This document shows, piece after piece, positions 1 through 8,078 of a DNA stretch of 64,000 bases. A model generated the notes under the pieces. The model did not search any database. It was given only the letters and a program-made list of their open reading frames with translations, and was not told the DNA's origin. The DNA is from Streptomyces sp. NBC_01591. Its GTDB lineage: Bacteria > Actinomycetota > Actinomycetes > Streptomycetales > Streptomycetaceae. The stretch covers positions 1,116,001 to 1,180,000 of the forward strand of contig NZ_CP109328.1 of assembly GCF_035918155.1 (NCBI RefSeq). The letters run 5' to 3'. A program made the position numbers and the translations under genes. Numbering within the stretch: position 1 is the first letter of the stretch; each line of letters begins with the position of its first letter.

Positions 1-1074
1 GGTCTCGGCCGTCAGCAGTGAGGCGCGCGGCGGCGGGAAGAACTGGGCAAGTTCGGCGGTGTTCTTCTTGTCGGTGGCGAAGAGGAAGAACTGTTTGGCC
101 AGTTCCTGGTTCTTGGCCTTGGCGAAGACGGCCAGGCCGGCCTGCCCGATCACCTGGTGAGCTCCGGCCGGTCCGGACGGCAGCGGTACGACGCCCCACT
201 TCCACGAGACGTCGGCGAGCGGGCCGGCCTTGCTGACCTGGGTAATGATCATGCCGCTTTCGCCGGAGAAGAAGTCTGCCTGCTCTCCGGGCCCCGGCGT
301 ACTCCGGTCGGTGAAGGCCATCTTCCGGAAGAAGTCAATCGCGTCGACCATCTTCCCGTCGGAGAACCCGCAGTCGTTGTCGGACGTCCACGGTGCCGCC
401 CCGTACGCGCTCATGATCGGATAGAGCCGGTCCCAGTGCTTGTAGTCGAAATCGTGGACGAGCAGGCCGAACCGTGCAGTCTTGGCATCGGTGACCTTCC
501 TGGCCGCGGCGGCGAGCGCGTCCCATGTCCAGGCGTCTTCGGAGGCGAGCTTGGCCGGATCGTCCGCGTCGGCCTTGGCCAGGGCGTCGGCGTTGTAGAA
601 GACCGCGAGGGGCGAGCTGGAGAACGGGTACGCGTAGAGCGATTTGCCGCGCCGCCACTGGCTGAGCAGCGCCGGCTCCAAGTCGTTGTATCCGTAGCCG
701 CTCTCCGCCTTCATGGCCGGAGCCATGTCGACGAGCGTGTCGGCCTCGATGAAGTCGGCCGCGTTCGTTTCCAGAATCCAGCCCAGGTCGGGCGGGTTGC
801 CCGAGGCGAGCTGAGTGGTCAGCGCGGTGGTGTAGTCCATGGGGTTGAGCGATTCGAACTTGATGCTCTTCACCTTCGGGTTACTGGCTTTGAAGGCGTC
901 CGCGATGCTGTTCAGCAGCGCCAGATGCTCCTTCACCGCCGTCCACACGGCGATGCGCAGGTTGCCGTCGTCGGCTCCCGACCGACCGCCGCCGTTGCCG
1001 CAGCCGGCGGTGAGGGCAGCGGTCGCGGCTGCGGCCGCGGTCGCCGCGAGGACGGAGCGTCTCGATGGGTTCAT
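1..1074 (-). CDS. Sugar ABC transporter substrate-binding lipoprotein (partial, cut by window edge)
   Basis: Extracellular solute-binding protein of the sugar-uptake ABC type; 358 codons are visible and the C-terminus lies outside the window. The N-terminus reads MNPSRRSVLAATAAAAATAALTAGCG: twin-Arg, Ala-rich hydrophobic stretch and a lipobox-like LTAGC, so it should be a membrane-anchored lipoprotein. The mature part has family-typical stretches such as NPPDLGWI, AYPFSSSPLAVFYN and a C-terminal KNQELAKQFFLFATD. The start ATG at 1074 is preceded by AAGGAG. It lies 24 bp after the FAD oxidoreductase and is probably third in the LacI-controlled operon. The substrate cannot be told from sequence; permease genes are expected just outside. 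Confidence 0.88.
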   Translation of the reverse strand, partial: MNPSRRSVLAATAAAAATAALTAGCGNGGGRSGADDGNLRIAVWTAVKEHLALLNSIADAFKASNPKVKSIKFESLNPMDYTTALTTQLASGNPPDLGWILETNAADFIEADTLVDMAPAMKAESGYGYNDLEPALLSQWRRGKSLYAYPFSSSPLAVFYNADALAKADADDPAKLASEDAWTWDALAAAARKVTDAKTARFGLLVHDFDYKHWDRLYPIMSAYGAAPWTSDNDCGFSDGKMVDAIDFFRKMAFTDRSTPGPGEQADFFSGESGMIITQVSKAGPLADVSWKWGVVPLPSGPAGAHQVIGQAGLAVFAKAKNQELAKQFFLFATDKKNTAELAQFFPPPRASLLTAET

Positions 1075-1098
1075 TGCTGTACTCCTTGCGATGATTGG

Positions 1099-2694
1099 CT
1101 AGTAACCCGCTATTCGCGGCCACTGCAGCTCGACCCCGTCGCCGGTGAGACGGTCCTGGAAGTCGGCCAGGAGGCCGGGCGTGTTTCTGACGGCGCGCGG
1201 GGAGACCCGGCGCTCCAGGCAGAAGGCGGCCAGTGCACCGGCCGCCTCGCCGACGTTCCACTCGACGGGGTGCAGGCGGTAGCACCCATTGGTGATGTGT
1301 GTCGTGCCGATGTTCTTGGAGGCGGGGAGCAGGTTTTCCACCCGCTGTGGGAGCAGCGCACCCAGCGGGATCCGGAACGGGCAGCACGCCACATCGAGGT
1401 AGTTGTCGCCGCCGGTGGTGGGGTGCAGGTCAATGCGGTACATGCCGATGCCCACCGTGTCGGGATACTCCACGGCACCCTTGTCGCCCCGTAACGCGAT
1501 GGACAGGTCCTGTTCGACGACCGTGTATTCGGCGCGGATACGCCGTGACTCGCGGATATACGGTGCCTGTGCCAGACCGTCGGCCGAGCCAGTGATATCG
1601 CCGCGCAGCCGCAGACCGGGGAAGCCGGTGCCGCCGTCGGGCCGTGGAGCCTCGGTCTGCAGCCAGTACAGGTACGCGAAGGACAGTTCGCGAGCGGCCG
1701 CGAGGTGCTGCGCGGCATCAGGTACGTCGTAGACTGGACCTGCCAGGTAATCGATCATCGGCCAGTTGACCAGCGTGATGTCGCTACTGTACGCGCCGTC
1801 GGTGAAGTTGCGCCGTGCCGCGATACGCCGGAACGTCCACAGGTTGCTGTCGCCGGCGCTGAGCCGCTGGTCCGCGACGACGGCCAGCGGGTCGTCGTCG
1901 GGATTCGGGGTGAAGCTGCGCTCGACGATCTCCTTGGTCCGTGGGTGAGGCGCGCTCAGGGAGAGCATCGGGCCGCCCCAGAAGTCCGGCTGGTAGGTGC
2001 GCCAGAAGTCGTATCGGACCGGTTTGTCGATCGTGTGATCGCCGTCCACATGGTCCAGCGCGAAGCAGACCGAGGCGGCTTGCATGTTCAAGGGCTGCGC
2101 CGTGCCCGGGGCGCTCGGCTCACCGGTCTCGGACTGCGCCTCGAAGCCGGTGACGTACTCGGTACCGGTGAGAGGTAGCAGCTCGCCGGTCTCCGTCGCG
2201 TCGAGAATGTACGGTGCGGCGATGGTGATCTCGTCGCCATCTCCGCAGTGCCCCACCGTCACGGCACAGACCCGGTCGCCGTCGGTCTCGGCGGACACCG
2301 GTCGGTACGGCTGCAGCACGCGCAACCGCCCGCTGCCCCGGTACGGCGCGAGCATTGCCTCGATGACCGCCACTGCCACCTGCGGCTCGTGGCAGAGCCG
2401 ACTGACGTGTCCGGCCCCCGGGTTGAGGTGGCGCCAGGCCCGGGACCGCTCGGTCAGCGGGTAGTGCTGGCGGTAGTAGTCGCGGATTCCGTCCCGCAGT
2501 GCCCGGTAGCCGGCGGTCACACCGAACTGCTCCACCCAGCTGGGCTCGTCCGGTGGGACGGCCTGGCTCGTCAGCTGGCCACCCAGCCAGTCGTACTCCT
2601 CGGTGAGCACTACCCGCCGGCCGGCGCGCAGGGCGGCCAATGCCGCTGCCACTCCGCCGAGCCCTCCGCCGATGACGAGGATCTCCGTTTCCAT
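1099..2694 (-). CDS. FAD-dependent oxidoreductase (FAD_oxidored-like)
   Basis: About 531 aa. The N-terminus METEILVIGGGLGGVAAALA is a GxGxxG Rossmann FAD-binding motif, followed by the ADP-binding EEYDWLGGQLTSQ segment typical of the FAD_oxidored family that accompanies carbohydrate operons. A C-terminal segment (NLLPASKNIGTTHITNG) closes the FAD fold. I chose the ATG at 2694 because AAAGGAACG precedes it; an upstream in-frame GTG at 2709 overlaps the LacI stop but would place the ribosome site inside the coding sequence. It sits between a LacI regulator and a sugar-binding protein, which suggests oxidation of a sugar or sugar acid. Substrate unknown. Confidence 0.85.
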   Translation of the reverse strand: METEILVIGGGLGGVAAALAALRAGRRVVLTEEYDWLGGQLTSQAVPPDEPSWVEQFGVTAGYRALRDGIRDYYRQHYPLTERSRAWRHLNPGAGHVSRLCHEPQVAVAVIEAMLAPYRGSGRLRVLQPYRPVSAETDGDRVCAVTVGHCGDGDEITIAAPYILDATETGELLPLTGTEYVTGFEAQSETGEPSAPGTAQPLNMQAASVCFALDHVDGDHTIDKPVRYDFWRTYQPDFWGGPMLSLSAPHPRTKEIVERSFTPNPDDDPLAVVADQRLSAGDSNLWTFRRIAARRNFTDGAYSSDITLVNWPMIDYLAGPVYDVPDAAQHLAAARELSFAYLYWLQTEAPRPDGGTGFPGLRLRGDITGSADGLAQAPYIRESRRIRAEYTVVEQDLSIALRGDKGAVEYPDTVGIGMYRIDLHPTTGGDNYLDVACCPFRIPLGALLPQRVENLLPASKNIGTTHITNGCYRLHPVEWNVGEAAGALAAFCLERRVSPRAVRNTPGLLADFQDRLTGDGVELQWPRIAGY

Positions 2695-2705
2695 CCACGT
2701 TCCTT

Positions 2706-3758
2706 TCACTGTGCGGGTGCGGGCGCCAGGGTGGCGCCGGTGACGAGTTCGCAGGGCAGCAGTAGCTGCGGGGTGTCCGCGGTGCCTTGGAGGAGGTCGG
2801 TCAGCAGCGCGATGGACTGTCGGCCCATCTCCTCTCTCGGGATCTTGAATCCGGTGAAGTCCACATCGGCAGGTACGGGCGTGGTCGGATCGCCGAGAGT
2901 CAGGACCGACAGGTCCTCCGGTACGGCCAGGCCGCGCCGACGCGCGGAAGCGACCAGATCCGCAGCGGTGGCGAAGTCTTCGACCAGGACTACCGTTGCG
3001 CGTGAGGCCAGCAACGCCGACAGCAACTCGTCGGGTTCGCGTCCGGGAGACAGCTCGTCGAGCGCGATGAGGACGCCGGGCCCCGGTGCCGCCTGGGTGG
3101 CCTGCAGAAAGCCTTTCCGACGGTCTGCGGAGGACTCCACGTCGGTGGGGAGTCCGAGGTATGCCACGCGACGGTGGCCGCGGGTCACCGCCAGCTCGAC
3201 GAGGCGGCTGACGGCCGTCGCGTAATCGGCGCCCACGTGAGGCACCGGGCCTCCGGCGTCATCGCGCCGGCCAACTGCCACGAAGGGGTATCCGTCGGCG
3301 ACCATCCGCCTCAGGTCGTCGCGGTCGAGCGACCGGCCGAGCAGCAGGCAGCCGTCCGCCAGCCGGAGCCGATTGTCGCCCTCGAAGACACGCCGCCGAC
3401 CGCCCGTCACTGATGTGCTGGTGAGCAACAGCAGGTCGCAGCCGACCTGTTCGGCCGCGCCCTCGATACCGACCAGGAACGGGTGGTAGAAGTCGCTGGT
3501 GGCGCTGGGGAAGACCGCCTCATAGGTGAAGACGCCCAGTATGCGGTTGCGTTTGTCAGCCAGCCGTCGTGCCACTGGATCGGGCACGTACCCGGATTCC
3601 CGGATCACCTTCAACACGCGCTCGCGGGTCTCCTCGGGAATCCGGATATCCGCGTCGGCCCGACCGTTGAGCACCAGCGACACGGTCGGCTGACTCACCC
3701 CGGCCAGCTTGGCAATGTCCCGCTGCGTGATCCGCCGCGCAGGGCGACCAATTGTCAC
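2706..3758 (-). CDS. LacI-family transcriptional regulator
   Basis: 350 aa. The N-terminal HTH (residues about 9-35, ITQRDIAKLAGVSQPTVSLV) is followed by the hinge segment PVARRLADKRNRILGVF and a periplasmic-binding-like effector domain ending near TGATLAP. Start is GTG at 3758 with GGAGG just upstream. First gene of a minus-strand operon with the FAD oxidoreductase and sugar-binding protein, so it most likely controls that operon and itself. Two similar 15-bp operator-like sites sit upstream (3770-3784 and 3842-3856). The effector is probably the imported sugar or a derivative (inference). Confidence 0.9.
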   Translation of the reverse strand: MTIGRPARRITQRDIAKLAGVSQPTVSLVLNGRADADIRIPEETRERVLKVIRESGYVPDPVARRLADKRNRILGVFTYEAVFPSATSDFYHPFLVGIEGAAEQVGCDLLLLTSTSVTGGRRRVFEGDNRLRLADGCLLLGRSLDRDDLRRMVADGYPFVAVGRRDDAGGPVPHVGADYATAVSRLVELAVTRGHRRVAYLGLPTDVESSADRRKGFLQATQAAPGPGVLIALDELSPGREPDELLSALLASRATVVLVEDFATAADLVASARRRGLAVPEDLSVLTLGDPTTPVPADVDFTGFKIPREEMGRQSIALLTDLLQGTADTPQLLLPCELVTGATLAPAPAQ

Positions 3759-3769
3759 TTGAGCCTCCG

Positions 3770-3784
3770 CTAATACGAATTATC
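3770..3784. promoter_or_regulatory. Putative LacI operator, site 1
   Basis: CTAATACGAATTATC, whose reverse complement GATAATTCGTATTAG matches site 2 (3842-3856) at 13 of 15 positions. Imperfect dyad centred on CG, as expected for a LacI-family operator. It lies 12 bp upstream of the regulator's GTG, which would fit autorepression. Confidence 0.5.
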
Positions 3785-3841
3785 TCGCCTCGGGATCAGT
3801 GTGAACCCTGTGTTTCAAACACGTCAAGACTTGGGGGCGCT

Positions 3842-3856
3842 GATAATGCGAATTAG
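3842..3856. promoter_or_regulatory. Putative LacI operator, site 2
   Basis: GATAATGCGAATTAG, a near copy of inverted site 1, centred 72 bp further upstream. Two sites at this spacing suggest cooperative or looped repression of the LacI operon (inference). Confidence 0.45.
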
Positions 3857-3859
3857 TAA

Positions 3860-4224
3860 GTCGGGCGTCAACAGCTTCCGTTGGCAGCAGCTGAGCCGGG
3901 GGCGGGCCAGAGCGCCGGAGTGTTCCGTGGATGTCTGATTCGTTCCCGGGATGTCGTGGAGGGCGAGGGTGATTTCGCGGGTGAGGGATCCACGCCCCGG
4001 TGGTGAAGAGGCGCTTGAGCGCGTCGTAGCGGCTGATGCCCCACTTGGTCACAACCGGAACGGAACCCGTGGACACTCTGGTCAGACCAGCGGATGACCC
4101 CTGCCCGCACCCGGCCAACGGCACCGAACGCCGCCCTGCACAGCCTCAGGAAACCACTTCAAACCGGACCGGTAAATCGAGGCTCAGGCGACCGGGAAGC
4201 CAGACGGTGTTCACCGCGTCGGGC
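3860..4224. other. No recognisable gene
   Basis: About 365 bp between the LacI promoter and the first gene scrap. Short open frames exist on both strands, but none shows a family motif or a convincing ribosome-binding site. Confidence 0.5.
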
Positions 4225-4457
4225 AGGGCTGAGGTTCCCGGTCCGCGCTGTGCTCGGCGTGCAGATGCGAGATCCAGATCGCGTCCAGCTCATCCAGTTG
4301 GACGTGCCGTTGAAGCTGAGCCAGCGTCCCGCTGCCCGCGTCCATCCACACCCGTGTGTCGCCGCTGGACACCAGGTGGCCGGAGCAAGGGATTGTCCAC
4401 GCTCGGACAAGGCGTCGCACACCCCGGGACGGTGAGACGGAGAAGCTCGGTGGTCAT
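4225..4457 (-). pseudogene. MBL-fold metallo-hydrolase, frameshifted N-terminal fragment
   Basis: Minus-strand reading MTTELLRLTVPGCATPCPS..., then in a second frame SGDTRVWMDAGSGT and LDAIWISHLHAEHSAD. The last segment is the HxHxDH zinc-binding motif of ribonuclease Z-like MBL hydrolases, with E in place of the usual D. One frame change near 4395-4400 and loss of everything after the motif show it is a remnant of about 75 residues. Confidence 0.65.
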
Positions 4458-4493
4458 CCGGGGAGAACGCTTGATCCACAGGTGTTGACGACC

Positions 4494-4558
4494 TTGATAC
4501 TGCACCGGCGACTGGTCCGCGACTACGAGGGCCGCCCGGCCCCCTCGGAGTCGCGATG
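4494..4558 (+). pseudogene. IS5-family transposase C-terminal scrap (plus strand)
   Basis: Reads LILHRRLVRDYEGRPAPSESR followed by TGA, matching the C-terminal LMLHRRLVRDYE...SASR block of actinobacterial IS5-family transposases as I know it. Only about 65 bp are left. It meets an oppositely oriented IS5 scrap tail to tail. Confidence 0.5.
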
Positions 4559-4630
4559 AAGCTCTTGTCCTGCGGGTTCCGCTCGACGATCTCGATGCCG
4601 ATCCCGTGTCTGTGGCCGTGGGCTTCGCCT
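4556..4630 (-). pseudogene. IS5-family transposase scrap (minus strand)
   Basis: Minus-strand reading HGHRHGIGIEIVERNPQDKSFI resembles the EIVERNPxDKxFxPQPKRW block that normally lies just upstream of LMLHRRLVRDYE on the same strand. Here the two blocks are in opposite orientation, so the locus was inverted or rejoined. Confidence 0.45.
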
Positions 4631-4668
4631 CGGTCTTCGCCGGACGGTCGCCGGCGCGCGGGCAGGCG

Positions 4669-5215
4669 TCAGTCGGTGACGAGGTCGTCCGGGGCGGACC
4701 GGGCGAGTTCGGCCAGTGTGGCCAGCGCCTGGGAGAGAACGTCGGTCTGCGGGGAGGCAAGCCCCAGCCGGATCGCGTTGGGGGCCTGGTTATTGCCGAC
4801 GGTGAACGCGGCGGCCGGCACCACTCCGATGCCGTGCCGGGCAGCGGCGGCGACGAAGGTGTCCGCGCGCCACGGGCGGGGCAGTTGCCACCAGCAGTGG
4901 TACGAGCGCGGGTCGCTCCGTACAGCGAAGCCGCCGAGGTGCCGGGCCGCGATCTCCTGTCGTACGGCGGCTTCCCGCTGCTTGGCCTGTACGAGCGCCT
5001 TCACGGTGCCGTCCTGCTGCCAGTGGTAGGCCGCCTCCAGTGCGAAGCGCATGGGGGTCCAGCCCCCCGAGCGCAGCGACGTGGCGATCTCGCCCACCAG
5101 GAAGCCGGGCGCCACCACGAACCCGAGGGTCAGGCCAGGGGCTATGCGCTTGGACAGGCTGTCGACGAGGACGGTCTGCTGGGGGGCCAGAGAGGCGAGC
5201 GGCGGCACTTCGTCG
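4669..5215 (-). pseudogene. PLP-dependent aminotransferase (MocR-like), C-terminal fragment
   Basis: The C-terminal half of a fold-type I aminotransferase survives: DDEVPPLASLAPQQTVLVDSLSKRIAPGL holds the Schiff-base lysine (SLSKR), followed by LGFVVAPGFLVGEI and the C-terminal small domain ending LAELARSAPDDLVTD. The upstream half (PLP-binding N-terminal part and any GntR HTH) is missing; the reading meets a Nudix fragment near 5220 and then IS1380. It therefore cannot be functional. Confidence 0.75.
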
Positions 5216-5221
5216 TCGGTC

Positions 5222-5345
5222 GGCGGCGGGGTCGAGGAGGACGACGCGACCATCGAGGCGGCCCTGCACCGCGAGGTATTCGAGGAGCTGGGCGGCAAGC
5301 TGCAACGTGCCGAGCTCGTCCACCTGATCACCGACGAGCTGGAGG
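5222..5345 (+). pseudogene. Nudix hydrolase internal fragment
   Basis: Plus-strand reading GGGVEEDDATIEAALHREV then FEELGGKLQRAELVHLITDEL resembles a Nudix box (REVFEELGG core). Spacing of the first part is one residue off the canonical Gx5Ex7REUxEExGU. There is no start, no flanking fold and no stop in register; it lies between an aminotransferase fragment and IS1380 debris. Confidence 0.5.
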
Positions 5346-5357
5346 GCGGCACCGGGG

Positions 5358-6559
5358 TTCAACACGGTCGCGGCGAGGCTGAGTTCGAGCCATGCGGCGT
5401 TGACCAGGAAGTGGCGGGATGGGAAGCGTCCGAAGCCGGTGGTCTTGCCGCACCGGATGTGGTCCTCGACGGTGGCATGCCCGCGGTGGCGGACTTCCAG
5501 GAACTGGGCGGAGCCGGCGCCGGCGAGCGGGGTGTCGGTGAGGAAGACCTGGTGCCGCAGGCCCTCGTCCTGGTCGAACAAGGAGAGCTGGGCTCCGGGG
5601 TGCGGGCGCTCGCGGCGCACGATGATGCGGGTGCCGTCCGGGTAGCCGGCAATGTCGACCGTGCCGGTCAGCTCGGCGACCGAGGCGCCGGCACGCAGTG
5701 TTCCGTCCTGGTCCAGGGCGGGGTGCCAGACCTGTTCGGGCAGGGCCCGGATCGCGCGGCGGACCGGTTCGGTGACCGCGTATCCGACCGAGAAGAAGGT
5801 GCGGATTCCTCGTATCCGCATGTCTCGGACGTGGGCGAGGAAGGCTTTCGCCGATCCGGCGCTGTCGGTGCGGACGAGGATGTCGGTGCCGTGCCGGTGG
5901 GTGTCGGGGATCTGCGCGAGAGCGTCGTCCAGCACCGCGATGTGATCGGCGGCGGTGTTGGCTCCGGCGTTGCCGGGCCGCAGCCGCCCGGACATGCCCT
6001 CGCCGGTGTTGGCCAGGAAACACACCAGAGGGTGGAATCCGAAGCCGCCTTTGTAGGTGGGTGCGGCTTGGTCCTTCTCGGAGTGGCAGGTCACCAGCGT
6101 GGCGTCGAGGTCCAGGACCAGGCCGGGCAGTTCCCGTCCGCCGGCTTTTGCCGCCGGTATTCCGCAGCGGGTCTCGGCGGCCTGCAGCCAGGCCACTTCC
6201 CGTGCCTGGGCGCGGGCCGCTCGCAGCCGAGCGAGTCCGGTCTCGTCGATGTCGGCGAGCAGCCGCCAGGCCGTCGGTGTCGAGGCGACCGGGCCGAACA
6301 CCTTGCCCTGGTCCCGCAACACGGCCAGATCCGTGATGGATTCCCCGCCATCAGCCAGCATCACCGCGAGGTCGGTGGCGATCCGGCCCGGGTCGTGGCC
6401 AGTGCCGCGTGGCCGAAGTGGTCCCAACGCGGTGGAGTACGCGCTGGTCAGTTCGGTGGCATCGGCAAGATCAGCCAGCAACCGTGCCCCGGCGTGACCA
6501 ACCACCCCGGCACCGTCAGCAGAGACATGGAGCTTGGGACGCGAACCGATACCCTGCAC
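5358..6559 (-). pseudogene. IS1380-family transposase, 3'-truncated
   Basis: The DDE transposase begins at GTG 6559 (VQGIGSRPKLHVSADG...) and has the family blocks GLVLDLDATLVTCHSEK (first catalytic Asp), GFGFHPLVCFLANTGE, RTDSAGSAKAFLAH and HFLVNAAWLELSLAAT. It breaks off near 5358, where full-length relatives continue about 80 residues; the intact IS1380 at 40336-41715 shows what is missing. The open frame runs on into unrelated sequence, which is an artefact of high GC. Confidence 0.85.
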
Positions 6560-6986
6560 GCAGAAAGTGCCTTCCGCCTGGACCGACAGAACCCCTTGGC
6601 TCTGTTGATGACGAGGAACAGCGATTCGATTCTCGGGCAGTTCGGGAGGCGCGTACGCACTCCAGAGGGCCCGAATGTCGACGAGTCCGGACGGCACACT
6701 CCTGGATCCGCGTGACCTAATTCCCGTCTGCGCGTCCCCGCACCGAGGCAAGCTGAGGTCAAAGATGCTGGCTACGGGATCAGGTGGCCGGGTGGACCGA
6801 CTCCGTTGCCGGCGCGGAGGTCTCCGTGGGCACTGCCTCCCGTACTCGTCGATACCGGGATCGGGACACCGAAGGCGCCTCCCAAACCCATCGAGAAGCG
6901 CCTTCACTGCTGCTCGATAAAGCCACGCCGGTCTTTTGACCGGGGTTCGCTTCCTGAGTCAGGCCGTCTTCGTCCAGGTCGATGTC
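6560..6986. other. No supported gene
   Basis: Upstream flank of IS1380. An open minus frame runs through but has no family motif. A small hairpin CCGGTC-TTTT-GACCGG sits at 6928-6943, 43 bp beyond the phosphotransferase stop; it could be a weak terminator for that gene. Confidence 0.4.
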
Positions 6987-7921
6987 TCAGCTCAGGCGGT
7001 AGCCGAGGAGGGCGAGGCCCGCGGCGGCGGCGCGGTGCTGGTAGGCGCGCAGTCCGGGGGCGCCGGGGGTGCGGGTTTGCGGGCGTTGCGGTGCCAGTGA
7101 CCGGTGAGTGCGGTGAGGAACGCGGTGGTGGCGTCGGGGTTGGTGGCGGTGGCGGGGTGGTCGCAAAGCAGGCGGGCGATGTCTGCGGGTGCGTGTCCGG
7201 CGAGGACGAGTTGCGGGGCGAGAGATGCGGCGTCGATGCAGGCCGGGCCGGTGGTGGCGTGTGCCCAGTCCACGAAGGTCACGCCGAGGTGGCGGTCGCG
7301 GACCATGTTGTCGGCCCGCAGGTCTCCGTGGACGATGCGGTTGCCGCGGGCAAGGGCGGGCCAGGCGGCTTCCAGTTCGGCGAGCTGGGGCAGGCGGTCA
7401 CGGGCGGCGGGGGCGAGGTCTGCGGGCGGATCGCGGAGGAGTTCGTCCCAGCCGTGCAGGCCGGCCGCTGTCGAGGGTGTGGTGCTGACCGCCTTGGCGT
7501 ACGGTGCCGGGGCGGGGCTGGAGGTGAGCTTGTCCAGGAGCGCCCATGTCTGCCCGGCGTCGCCTGAGGCGGGGGAGAGGTCGGGGTGCGGGCCGTCGAG
7601 GTGGGCGATGACGACGGCGGTCCAGTTGGCGGCGTGGTGGATGCCCAGCAGTTTTGGGGCCGGGGCGCCGGGAGGCAGCGCGTCCAGGACGGCGGCTTCG
7701 TGGACGTTGGCGGCGGTGAGCGGGTCGTCGTCGGGAGCTGCCTTGACGAAGGCCCGTCGCCCGTCGGCCAGACGGAGGGCGGCGGCCAGTTGGTGGCCGA
7801 AGCCGCCGCCGGGGGTGACGGTGTCGGTGACGGGTGCGCCGAGGGCGTCTTCGAGGCGGGCGCGCAGCGCCGTGGGGACGTCGGTCCATTGCAGACGGCC
7901 GCTGGTGGGCGGTACAGGCAT
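6987..7921 (-). pseudogene. Phosphotransferase (APH/choline kinase-like) with single-base frameshift
   Basis: About 310 aa. A kinase-like N-lobe (FGHQLAAALRLADGRRAFVKAA) is followed by NRIVHGDLRADNM (catalytic HGDxxxxN) and VTFVDWAHA (metal-binding DW). Thus an APH-family small-molecule kinase; substrate unknown. The reading leaves frame at a five-C run (plus strand G run 7065-7069). Adding one C restores the expected C-terminus GLRAYQHRAAAAGLALLGYRLS with stop at 6987; unrepaired it ends at 6992 with nonsense. The one-base change may be a sequencing error. It faces the same way as the upstream operon but is separated from it by a terminator and an IS. Confidence 0.75.
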
Positions 7922-8078
7922 CGGGGCAGCTTTCAGAGGTCCAGGGGACGGGTGACGGGGTGATGGGGGTGCGCGCCGAGCCGGACCGGGAGTCGGGGCT
8001 GAGGGGCGGGGTCCGCTCTCTCAGTGCTCCAGCTCGGCGCCGGGCGCTCGTCGCCGCATCACGCGCATTCGCCTGTGT

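Noticed and set aside
5051-6715. 554-codon plus-strand frame over IS1380
   Set aside because: Mostly antisense of the transposase. Only 5222-5345 (Nudix-like) was kept.
4790-6907. 705-codon minus-strand frame
   Set aside because: Only the IS1380 part (5358-6559) matches a family; both extensions are out-of-frame or antisense readings of other fragments.
6928-6943. CCGGTC-TTTT-GACCGG hairpin as terminator
   Set aside because: Six base pairs only; mentioned with the gap but not called.
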